DNA of 64,000 nt from RGIG9115 sp045644665 (GTDB taxonomy: Bacteria > Bacillota > Clostridia > UBA1381). Positions 23,490-30,910 of the stretch are shown piece by piece (the stretch's first letter is position 1; each line of letters opens with the position of its first letter). A model generated the notes under the pieces. That model ran no database searches. It was not told the origin of the DNA and saw only the letters and a program-made list of their open reading frames with translations. Location of the stretch: positions 1 through 64,000 of the forward strand of contig JAZRHH010000018.1 of NCBI GenBank assembly GCA_045644665.1, read 5' to 3'. A program made the translations under genes and the position numbers.

Positions 23490-24842
23490 TTACTTTTTTT
23501 GTTTTTCTTTCCATTCTTTTATTTCTGCCGAATATCTTTCCATATATTTGTCATACCATTTAGAATCCTTCTCAATAAATACTTGTCTGATAACTTCTAC
23601 GTTATTGTCTTTTTTGTATGCCAAATATAGCCCTTCATCCATTTTTAAGAAATTAAAGAAATTCTTTTCAGATTCACTCCTGCCTATAAAAGTCAAACAG
23701 TCTGCTTCTTCACGCCATTTATAATACAGCATTATGTTTGCTATAACTCCTAAACCTTCAGGAGAAACACTCCCATCTTCACTAAAATGGGCAATATAAC
23801 TAGGGGCATCAATAATTCTGGTCGCCCATGAATTGCTTGTAAGAATTTTTTTCATTTCGGCAGGGGATACATCTACTGCTCCGTAAAGATTGCGAAGATC
23901 ACCAGTATTATATGTATAATCATAAAAATTGATTTCTAACGCTAAATAATGCAACGCAGCTTGATTAGTTTTTTCAATACTGTCTTTATATCCGGATGCT
24001 TGTGTGTATAGTTCATAGGCTTTAAAATACTTGCCTTCTTGAAACATTTGTTCTGCAACGCTATATGCCTCTGCTTTTTCCTTGTTTATTTCAGCAATCT
24101 TATTGGTAGTTATAACAACTGTGGATATTGCAATAATGCAAACTATTAATGCAACGATAATTCCTGTTATTTTATATTTCTTTTTTCTGTTTTGCGCTTT
24201 TTCTTCTTTTTCGTTTTCAATTCTTGCGTTTTTACTATCCACAAGTTTTGCAAAATCAATGTTTTTTAGTACCGCCAAAGAATTATTGCAATTAAAACAA
24301 GTTAATTCTTCTTTTTTGTTTATTTTTCCGCAACTGCAAATCCAAATATCCTTTTCCTCAGATACCACGTATTCGCAATTTTCACCATATTCATGTTTAA
24401 ATTGTTTTATGGATTCCGAGTCATTCAAGGCAGATATAAGTTTTGTCTGACCTTTAAGCGGCTCCCATTCTTGAGCATCATCTTTCCAAATACTATTATC
24501 ATTAAATATAATTTCGTTTATTTTTACAGAAAATGCCCTTGCTGAATCGTTCGGTAAAATGATTGGCACTTTCTGCCCGAACTCACAATCTCTATCTGCT
24601 GAAAGGTCAAGATATTCATACGTTGTTTTACCATCAATCAAATTTCCTACTGTGTCAAAGGATAAAATTGAAATTCTTGCAGCTTTGATAACTTTATTTG
24701 TAATGTTTTTAATTTTTAATTGCGCTAATATTTTACCTGTTTGGTTATCTTTCAGTAGTGCTCCGGCTGAAATTACAACAGGAGAATTTTCGGCATAAAC
24801 ATTTTGAGGACACTCATAAACTTTTGTATATCTCTCACTCAT
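23490..24842 (-). CDS. membrane protein with zinc ribbon, one transmembrane helix and TPR-like ectodomain
   Basis: 450 residues, no exact family recognised. In order: a beta-rich N-terminal domain (1-125), a zinc ribbon CSCGKINKKEELTCFNC (about 169-185), a basic linker, one membrane helix (about 224-246, ITGIIVALIVCIIAISTVVI), and an outer part opening with a TPR-like unit AEQMFQEGKYFKAYELYTQASGYKDS. The C-terminal 170 residues look like a globular domain. Zinc-ribbon-plus-helix proteins of this kind are frequent in Firmicutes, and their roles are mostly unknown. It is cargo of the ychF insert, 12 bp after the small membrane gene. It is more AT-rich than its neighbours. Confidence 0.75.
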   Translation of the reverse strand: MSERYTKVYECPQNVYAENSPVVISAGALLKDNQTGKILAQLKIKNITNKVIKAARISILSFDTVGNLIDGKTTYEYLDLSADRDCEFGQKVPIILPNDSARAFSVKINEIIFNDNSIWKDDAQEWEPLKGQTKLISALNDSESIKQFKHEYGENCEYVVSEEKDIWICSCGKINKKEELTCFNCNNSLAVLKNIDFAKLVDSKNARIENEKEEKAQNRKKKYKITGIIVALIVCIIAISTVVITTNKIAEINKEKAEAYSVAEQMFQEGKYFKAYELYTQASGYKDSIEKTNQAALHYLALEINFYDYTYNTGDLRNLYGAVDVSPAEMKKILTSNSWATRIIDAPSYIAHFSEDGSVSPEGLGVIANIMLYYKWREEADCLTFIGRSESEKNFFNFLKMDEGLYLAYKKDNNVEVIRQVFIEKDSKWYDKYMERYSAEIKEWKEKQKK

Positions 24843-24854
24843 CGTTTTATTTCC

Positions 24855-25220
24855 TTAAATTTCCGGCAATTCGTCAATGGTATTGCTTTGAATGATATTC
24901 TTATTCTGCAATGCAATTACCAATAAATATCCGGCTACACCAAAGAGGAAACAATACCAATAATATTTTCCATCTGAATATCCTTTTTGTTTTGCAACAT
25001 TCAAAAATTCTGATGCAATAAGATAATTTATATAATACCACACACACAATAAAAATATTGAGCCGGGAATAATTGCCGCGATTGCAAAAACATCATCAAC
25101 CGGCGCACAACACACCAAAACAATTCCCGTAACAAAAGATATTATCATCAAAAACACGTCAACAACGATATCTTTCCTTGTTTTACTTATCCAATCCATA
25201 TTTTTTTCCTTTGCCATCAT
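24855..25220 (-). CDS. small three-helix membrane protein
   Basis: 121 residues from ATG 25220, six nt after AAAGGA. ATG 25226 touches the ribosome site and is less likely. Three hydrophobic segments (about 22-42, 45-65 and 93-112) surround a cytoplasmic loop LNVAKQKGYSDGKYYWYCFLFG. Similar AKxKGY...YYWY...FGxxGY patterns recur in short Firmicute membrane proteins of unknown role. It precedes the zinc-ribbon gene in the ychF insert, and the two are likely co-transcribed. Confidence 0.75.
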   Translation of the reverse strand: MMAKEKNMDWISKTRKDIVVDVFLMIISFVTGIVLVCCAPVDDVFAIAAIIPGSIFLLCVWYYINYLIASEFLNVAKQKGYSDGKYYWYCFLFGVAGYLLVIALQNKNIIQSNTIDELPEI

Positions 25221-25285
25221 TAACATTCCTTTCTGCATTTGTATAATTTTTTGTGTCAAACCCTTTAAATAGTCTTATATACGCC

Positions 25286-25306
25286 CTGACACCATTTCCG
25301 ACACCA
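25286..25306. repeat. right-end GACACCA direct repeats
   Basis: CTGACACCA at 25286 and CCGACACCA at 25298 (12-13-bp period), in the same orientation as the left pair. Followed by AATTTTTT and an AT-rich stretch to the right direct repeat. Confidence 0.55.
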
Positions 25307-25385
25307 ATTTTTTATAAAATATATAGTGTTATACGGGAATATATATAGAATTCAGCTCTTGTGATATCCCTTTGTTTATAGCCAT

Positions 25386-25454
25386 TTAGAGAATTTTATA
25401 AGGATATATAGAGATATATGAAACAGGTGCATGAACGACTATACCTAGTTTCAT
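25386..25454 (-). pseudogene. ychF: orphaned 5' end of ychF at the insert border
   Basis: AAGGAG, then ATG at 25454 and codons M-K-L-G-I-V identical to ychF. After the repeat ends, the frame runs into unrelated codons and stops at 25386 (22 codons). This is the ancestral ychF start left behind by the insertion, still placed directly after the hydrogenase gene. Confidence 0.8.
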
Positions 25455-25458
25455 ATTT
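25436..25458. repeat. right 23-bp direct repeat (ychF 5' end copy)
   Basis: Exact copy of 23342-23364. Sequence beyond it (25459 onward) carries the ribosome site TAAGGAGAT that would have served ychF before the insertion. Confidence 0.85.
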
Positions 25459-25479
25459 CGTATCTCCTTATGTGTAAAT

Positions 25480-26901
25480 TTATTTAAGTACAGAAATAGC
25501 CTCGCTAATTGTTTTTTCCAGCGCCTCTCTTCCGTATTTGTCAACTTCTGCCTTGTTCTTCTCTCCGTGGGTAAGACATCCGGCGCCGCCTATACAGCCG
25601 CCCTTACACGCCATACCCTCAATGAAGTTTGCATCGAGCACATTTTTACTCTTTTTAAGAAGTGCCATTTTGCACTCTTCTATACCGTCACAAGGAATGG
25701 CTTTAAGGTCAAATTCTATGTTTTGCTCCTTTAGTCCCTGCATGACAGCGTCGGAAAGACCGCCCGAACGTGCAAATATTCTGCCAAAGTATGAAGCATT
25801 ATCAAGCACATCCTCGTCAAGAGTGGTGATATCAATATCCTTACTGTCATAATGCGCCTGTAGCTCTTCAAAGGTAAGAACTGCGTCAACGTACGGTTTT
25901 ACAGCTTCAAGCTGTGCTTCTGCTTTTTTTGCAGTACATGGTCCAATAAATACAACCTTTGCATTAGTTGTAGTTTCCTTTACATACTTTGCAAGTGCCG
26001 CCATAGGTGACAGGTTATGTGAAATAAGTGGTGTAAGGTCCGGGAACGATGTTTTTATATAAGTTACAAAAGCCGGACAGCACGAGCTTGTAAGAAATCC
26101 TTTTTCTGCAAGTTCTTTTGCTTCTGCATGAGCCACCATATCTGCACCAAGAGCCGCTTCTATTACTGTATAAAACCCAAGCTCCTTAAGACCTGTTATT
26201 ACCTGTCCCAGCTTTGCGTATGTAAACTGACTGGAAATTGACGGTGCAACAAGAGCGTATACCTTATACTCCTGATTATTATGGCTGTTTTTTATTAAAT
26301 TTATTGTGTCAAGAATATATGACTTGTCCATTATTGCTCCAAAAGGACATTGATATACACACGCGCCGCAGCCGGTGCACTTGCTGTTGTCTATTGAAGC
26401 TGCATTTTCCTCGTTTATAGATATAGCCTTGATTTTGCAGGCGTTCTGACAGGGACGCTTCCTGTTTACTATAGCAGAGTAAGGACATACCTTTGCACAT
26501 TGACCGCATTCCACGCATTTTGACTTATCAATATGCGCCACATGATTATGGTCAAAGGATATAGCATCTTTTTTACATACATCCTCACATCTGTGTGCAA
26601 GACAGCCACGACATGAGTCTGTTACCTCGTATCCTGCAGATGGACATTCGTCACAGGCAATATCAATAACCTCTATAACATTTGGGTTATCCTTGTCTCC
26701 GCCCATTGCGATTTTAACACGCTCTGTGAGTATTGCTCTTTCTTTATAAACGCAGCAGCGCATGGTGGGCGTTTTGCCCGGTACAATAGTTTCGGGTATG
26801 TCAAGAACATTTTCAAGTAAGGTATCATTCCATGCCTGTCTTGCAACCTCCCGCAGCACCTTATATTTTAAGTGCTGTACCTTTGTATCAAATTTTCTCA
26901 T
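25480..26901 (-). CDS. monomeric [FeFe] hydrogenase, group-B-like
   Basis: 473 residues. An N-terminal cysteine-rich part (CDECPSAGYEV, CRGCLAHRCEDVC) and two ferredoxin-type clusters (CVECGQCAKVCPYSA about 131, CTGCGACVYQCPFGA about 175) precede the H-cluster domain. Its three motifs are TSSCCPAF (about 265), FIGPCTAKKAEA (about 310) and GMACKGGCIGGAGC (about 441), the variants usual for group B enzymes rather than TSCCPxW/MPCxxK of group A. It may produce or consume H2 or act in redox balance. The activity of group B enzymes is little studied. It is the last gene of the sensory operon that starts at 30088. Confidence 0.9.
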   Translation of the reverse strand: MRKFDTKVQHLKYKVLREVARQAWNDTLLENVLDIPETIVPGKTPTMRCCVYKERAILTERVKIAMGGDKDNPNVIEVIDIACDECPSAGYEVTDSCRGCLAHRCEDVCKKDAISFDHNHVAHIDKSKCVECGQCAKVCPYSAIVNRKRPCQNACKIKAISINEENAASIDNSKCTGCGACVYQCPFGAIMDKSYILDTINLIKNSHNNQEYKVYALVAPSISSQFTYAKLGQVITGLKELGFYTVIEAALGADMVAHAEAKELAEKGFLTSSCCPAFVTYIKTSFPDLTPLISHNLSPMAALAKYVKETTTNAKVVFIGPCTAKKAEAQLEAVKPYVDAVLTFEELQAHYDSKDIDITTLDEDVLDNASYFGRIFARSGGLSDAVMQGLKEQNIEFDLKAIPCDGIEECKMALLKKSKNVLDANFIEGMACKGGCIGGAGCLTHGEKNKAEVDKYGREALEKTISEAISVLK

Positions 26902-26912
26902 TTTTATACTCC

Positions 26913-28085
26913 TCAGAAATAGCTTACTTTAATTCTTTTGCCCATTTGCTTAAGGCATTTGGAAAGCTCTTTTACAAGGTTCATTTTAATGCTGAAATTT
27001 ATTGGCAAATCCGGATTCTGATGTGCCGGATTTATAGCCTTTCCAACATAAAAGTTAATGTCTGTTGCTTCTTCAAATAATAGTTGACATATGAGGGAAG
27101 CACCGTCACGCTCATAATTCCAATGCTCGTACAGCTGATTTTCACCAAGGTAGTCTTTTGCATATTCAAGCACCTTGTTTACAGTAATAACACCCTCTGT
27201 TACCAAATCAACACCCTCGAGCTTTGCAATTGGCGGAACATCCGAGTTTCCAAAGTCCAGTGTTGCTTTAAGAGGTTTTCTTAAGTATTTTGAAGCAATT
27301 GATGAAGTTGTACCTCCGCATATAATATGCTTTCCCTCTTTTGAGAAGAACAGGGACATCATTCTGTCACAGTCATCACGGTTTGAGGGAGGGCCAAAGA
27401 GTATGTTCATTGGCTCTCTTTTTCTTATTTTTACAACACATGCCGTAGCGTCATCTCCCGGCTCATAGCCATAGAGCTTGTCACACTCATCAATTAAAAG
27501 CGTGGACAAATTTTTTGCCGTAAGACCGCTTACAGACATAGTTTCCATAAACTCAATTATATCTTTTCTGTCCCAGCCAAAGTTGTATGACATACCAATG
27601 CCTGCATGAGGACAGCCGTCACTCATGGCAACAAATATATCGTTTTCTTCAAGTCTTATAGTTGACTTATAAATTTTTTTGCCGCCAATGGTTGTTTCAA
27701 TTGTGGGGTAGTCGTAGTTCTTATTATCTCTGAGCAAAATTACCCGGGGGTTATCGTATTGTATTATCTCCGCAGTTTCGTTGTTTATAAGGTGTATAAT
27801 TGTAAAGGTTGAGTATGCAACCCCGCGGACAGAACAAACAGGGAGTGTAGCCGCAATTGTTTCTACGCACTCCTCTATTGGCAGGCTTGCTGCCATCATT
27901 GTTGAGATTATTTTTGATGTAAGGGTAGAGAGTATACTTGCCTTTACTCCGCTTCCAAGACCGTCTGCAAGAACTATAACGGTAGAATTTTCGTTTTGCT
28001 CAACTATATCAACATGGTCGCCGCAAAGCTGCTCACCATGGTGGTTTATACTTTTAAAACCAATATCTGCACATAAATTATTCAT
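26913..28085 (-). CDS. SpoIIE-family (PP2C) serine/threonine phosphatase
   Basis: 390 residues. The PP2C-like domain (about 5-225) shows VIVLADGLGSGVKAS (about 36), the Ser/Thr-phosphatase SDGCPHAGIG (about 160) and GDDATACVVK (about 215), all metal-ligand Asp regions. A C-terminal domain of about 160 residues opens with a Rossmann-like FGPPSNRDDCDRMMS. Phosphatases of this type sit beside PAS-bearing [FeFe]-hydrogenase-like proteins in many Clostridia, where they are thought to relay the sensor signal. The start overlaps the hydS stop by 8 bp. Substrate unknown. Confidence 0.88.
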   Translation of the reverse strand: MNNLCADIGFKSINHHGEQLCGDHVDIVEQNENSTVIVLADGLGSGVKASILSTLTSKIISTMMAASLPIEECVETIAATLPVCSVRGVAYSTFTIIHLINNETAEIIQYDNPRVILLRDNKNYDYPTIETTIGGKKIYKSTIRLEENDIFVAMSDGCPHAGIGMSYNFGWDRKDIIEFMETMSVSGLTAKNLSTLLIDECDKLYGYEPGDDATACVVKIRKREPMNILFGPPSNRDDCDRMMSLFFSKEGKHIICGGTTSSIASKYLRKPLKATLDFGNSDVPPIAKLEGVDLVTEGVITVNKVLEYAKDYLGENQLYEHWNYERDGASLICQLLFEEATDINFYVGKAINPAHQNPDLPINFSIKMNLVKELSKCLKQMGKRIKVSYF

Positions 28086-29757
28086 TTGAAATTGACTCCT
28101 TTAGCTTTGCAAGAGCAATTTTAGTTTCCGCAGCAGTTTCGCCGAGGAGTGATGCAATTTCCTGAACAATGCGCATTTGCTTTTCTACAACCTGATCCGC
28201 CACTTCTATTGTCTGGCGGCTTATATTCTCTTTTTTACTGCGCTCGTTTTCTTCGTTTGTAATATCGCGCATAATACCTACCAAAAGATGAGAGTCCTTG
28301 TCGTATACAACGGACTGCTCTACATATCGGTTATACTCGGCAAGATATACATGCTTGTTGTGGATGTTCTGACCTGTTGTTATAACATCAATAAAGTCCT
28401 TAGGGTCAAGTATACGAACAACCTGTTCTCCAAGGATATCTGCACTTGAACGAATATTCATAAGTCTTCGAGCAGATTCGTTTATCTGCTGCACCTCAAG
28501 ATTTTCGTTAAGAACAATAAGTCCGTTTGGAGTATTTTTAACAATAGTATCTGAAAAGCTTTCTGCTTTGTCTTTCAAAAATGGTAGACACAAAGAAATT
28601 TCCGCCTTGCCCTGACATATGGCAATGGCTTTTTCACGACAAGTATCATATCCGCAGGATCCGCAGTTAAGCTCGTCAGAGGGCTTGAATTTACCCATTT
28701 GACGAAGCACACTAAATATTTCTGTTTCTGACGGAAGACCAAGTCTGTGTTCTATGTATTCAAACTGCTTTTTCAAATCCGCTGCACCGGGCTGAGTAAC
28801 AGAAAAGTCCTTTTCACCTGCATAGTTTGAAACAGAAACATAATCGCTTACAGGTGATGTATGATGATATTTTTCCATAACAGGACCGCCTATACAGCTA
28901 CCTGCACAGGCAGACATTTCAATAAAGCACTTGTGGATTTTTCCGCTTTCAATATCCTTAAGTGCTGCAATACAGTTTTCTATTCCGTCCAGAGCTATGT
29001 ACGAATATCCGGGAATGTTTTTGGTCATTGTCTTTAGAATTCCACCGGTTGTTGGGAAAAATCTTGCACGACTCTCCGGATTTTTGTCACTGCCTTTTTG
29101 AAGCTCAATACCCTCTTCCGCAAGCCAGCGTGTAAGCTCCTCAAAGGTAAGAACAGCGTCCACAATTCCCTCGTAGTGTTCCGCCTCGTCTTTTTTAGCA
29201 ACGCAGGGGCCTATAAAAACAGTTTTTGCATCAGGATACCTTTTTTTAATGTCAAGTGAGTGTGCCTGCATTGGTGAAATAACATCTGCAAGATATTCAA
29301 GAGCAGACGGGAAGTATTTTTGTATAAGTAAATTAACGCTGTGACAGCAAGATGAAATTATAATATCTCTGTCATCTTCCTCAAGCATTCTTTCATATCC
29401 GTTTTTAACAATTGTTGCACCAATAGCGGTTTCTTCAACATCTTTAAATCCAAGCTTAACAAGAGCCTCCCTCATGGAGTCTATTCCTACATTTTCGTAA
29501 TTTGCAATAAATGACGGAGCAAGGCTTACAAAAACGGGAGCGCCGCTTTGAAGGAACACCTTAACCTTTTCTGTTTCGTCAACGATTTGTTTTGCATTTT
29601 GCGGACATACAACAAAGCACTGACCGCACAAAATACATTCGTTACCGATAATGTGTGCCTGATTTCCTGAAAATTTTATTGCTTTAACAGGGCAGTGGCG
29701 AATGCATTTATAGCAATTTTTGCAATTGGATTTTTTAAGAGTCAGACAATTTGGCAT
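28078..29757 (-). CDS. HydS-like [FeFe]-hydrogenase/PAS sensor protein (group C)
   Basis: 559 residues. Two N-terminal [4Fe-4S] motifs (CKNCYKCIRHCPVKA, CILCGQCFVVCPQNA), then an H-cluster domain with altered motifs SSCCHSVN (about 134), FIGPCVAKKDEA (about 185) and SACAGSCIGGP (about 280). Next an extra Fe-S site CGSCGYDTCREKA (about 362), a PAS domain (about 395-500, NTPNGLIVLNENLEVQQIN), and a helical tail. This is the layout of group C hydrogenase-like proteins, proposed H2 or redox sensors. No kinase or cyclase output domain is fused. The 8-bp overlap with the phosphatase gene suggests that protein is the output. Confidence 0.9.
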   Translation of the reverse strand: MPNCLTLKKSNCKNCYKCIRHCPVKAIKFSGNQAHIIGNECILCGQCFVVCPQNAKQIVDETEKVKVFLQSGAPVFVSLAPSFIANYENVGIDSMREALVKLGFKDVEETAIGATIVKNGYERMLEEDDRDIIISSCCHSVNLLIQKYFPSALEYLADVISPMQAHSLDIKKRYPDAKTVFIGPCVAKKDEAEHYEGIVDAVLTFEELTRWLAEEGIELQKGSDKNPESRARFFPTTGGILKTMTKNIPGYSYIALDGIENCIAALKDIESGKIHKCFIEMSACAGSCIGGPVMEKYHHTSPVSDYVSVSNYAGEKDFSVTQPGAADLKKQFEYIEHRLGLPSETEIFSVLRQMGKFKPSDELNCGSCGYDTCREKAIAICQGKAEISLCLPFLKDKAESFSDTIVKNTPNGLIVLNENLEVQQINESARRLMNIRSSADILGEQVVRILDPKDFIDVITTGQNIHNKHVYLAEYNRYVEQSVVYDKDSHLLVGIMRDITNEENERSKKENISRQTIEVADQVVEKQMRIVQEIASLLGETAAETKIALAKLKESISNE

Positions 29758-29775
29758 TTTAGTAAATTCCTTTCG

Positions 29776-30015
29776 TTAAAATGCAGAAAGTACATTAGTT
29801 TCAAAAAACTCCTGTGCTGTTTCAGGCGAAACTGAATAGAACTTATCGTCTACCATTACGCATACGCCTTGCTGACATTGATTAAGACAAAATGTGCCGC
29901 CAAGCTCTACCTTATCGCCAAGATTGTTTTCTGCTATAAGAGCCTGAAGCTTTTCTACAACCTTGCGTGAGCCTTTGATATGACAAGAACTTCCGATACA
30001 AACTGTTATTTTCAT
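29776..30015 (-). CDS. thioredoxin-like [2Fe-2S] ferredoxin (NuoE/HydC-like)
   Basis: 79 residues. Cysteines C6-x4-C11 (CIGSSC) and C43-x3-C47 (CLNQC) have the spacing of the thioredoxin-fold 2Fe-2S family. Compared with NuoE it lacks the long N-terminal helical domain. First gene of the hydrogenase operon, 18 bp before the HydS-like gene, and likely its electron carrier or cluster partner. Confidence 0.85.
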   Translation of the reverse strand: MKITVCIGSSCHIKGSRKVVEKLQALIAENNLGDKVELGGTFCLNQCQQGVCVMVDDKFYSVSPETAQEFFETNVLSAF

Positions 30016-30059
30016 TGTGTATTCAATCCTTTCAATTAGTATGATTTTACATTAAGAAA

Positions 30060-30088
30060 ATTATATCATAAAGGGTAATAGATGTCAA
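30060..30088 (-). promoter_or_regulatory. consensus promoter of the hydrogenase/phosphatase operon
   Basis: Minus strand: -35 TTGACA (30083-30088), exactly 17 bp, -10 TATAAT (30060-30065), with TGA before the -10. Both hexamers are perfect, so basal expression should be high unless repressed. Confidence 0.85.
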
Positions 30089-30223
30089 TTAATATGTAGT
30101 AAAATAAAAGTTTTATGAACTTTTTATTAACAATTAAGGAAAATATTATAAAAAAATTTGCAAATCTATTTATTATTTATTTTCTTTGTGTTATAATAAG
30201 TAAAAAGAGAGGGGAGAAGAAAC

Positions 30224-30910
30224 ATGGCAAACAATAAGGTACTTATAGTAGATGATGATGCACATATTGCAGAGCTCATAAAGCTTTACCTAGAAAAAGA
30301 AGGCTTTAAAACAAGTGTTGCATCAAATGGTGTAAAGGCACTTTCCATGTTCAGAGAATCTGCACCGTCAATTGTGATACTTGACATTATGATGCCTGAA
30401 ATGGATGGTTGGCAGGTTTGTCGTGAAATAAGAAGAATAAGCAATATTCCCATAATAATGCTGACTGCCAAGGGAGAAACCTTTGACAAGGTTCTTGGTC
30501 TTGAGCTTGGTGCTGATGATTATATGGTAAAGCCCTTTGAGCCAAAGGAGCTTATTGCACGTGTAAAAGCAGTACTCAGACGTTTTGAGTCAAAGGATAC
30601 ACAAACTATGAAAGAGATAGTGTTCCCGAACCTTGCAATAAACCTTTCAAACTATGAGCTCAAAATTACAGGAAACATAATTGACATTCCTCCAAAAGAG
30701 CTGGAGCTTTTGTATTTCCTTGCATCAAATCCGAACCGTGTATTTACAAGAGAGCAGCTTCTTGAAGAGGTTTGGGGCTTTGATTATTTTGGCGACTCAA
30801 GAACGGTTGACGTTCATATAAAGCGTTTGCGTGAAAAACTTGAAGGGGTAGAAGGCAACTGGCAGCTGAAAACTGTATGGGGAGTAGGATATAAGTTTGA
30901 GGTAAGATAA
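30224..30910 (+). CDS. OmpR/PhoB-family response regulator
   Basis: 228 residues. Receiver domain (1-115) with acidic pocket VDDD (about 9), phospho-acceptor Asp in LDIMMPEMDG (about 52), Thr in MLTAKG and Lys in VKPFEP. A winged-helix DNA-binding domain follows (about 130-226, FTREQLLEEVWGFDYFG, RTVDVHIKRLREKL). Adjoins its kinase without a gap. An extended -10 TATAAT lies at 30192-30197, with only a poor -35. It is divergent from the hydrogenase operon, so it could control it, but nothing in the sequence proves this. Confidence 0.94.
   Translation: MANNKVLIVDDDAHIAELIKLYLEKEGFKTSVASNGVKALSMFRESAPSIVILDIMMPEMDGWQVCREIRRISNIPIIMLTAKGETFDKVLGLELGADDYMVKPFEPKELIARVKAVLRRFESKDTQTMKEIVFPNLAINLSNYELKITGNIIDIPPKELELLYFLASNPNRVFTREQLLEEVWGFDYFGDSRTVDVHIKRLREKLEGVEGNWQLKTVWGVGYKFEVR

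Larger units (their letters stand above)
23365..25435. mobile_element. 2.07-kb integrated segment in the 5' end of ychF
   Basis: Bounded by an exact 23-bp direct repeat that duplicates the start of ychF. Just inside each end are paired direct repeats with a GACACCA core (left 23404-23423, right 25286-25306), resembling arm sites of a tyrosine recombinase. It carries two genes, a zinc-ribbon membrane protein and a small three-helix membrane protein, and no recombinase. Outside the right repeat, the hydrogenase stop codon and a ribosome site lie only 25 bp from the duplicated ATG, as expected for the ancestral junction. It may be a non-autonomous integrative element or the remnant of a larger one. 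Confidence 0.65.

Noticed and set aside
23365..25435. Transposon or IS element as the cause of the ychF insert
   Set aside because: No transposase and no terminal inverted repeats at the borders were seen. The 23-bp gene-end repeat fits site-specific recombination better than transposition target duplication.
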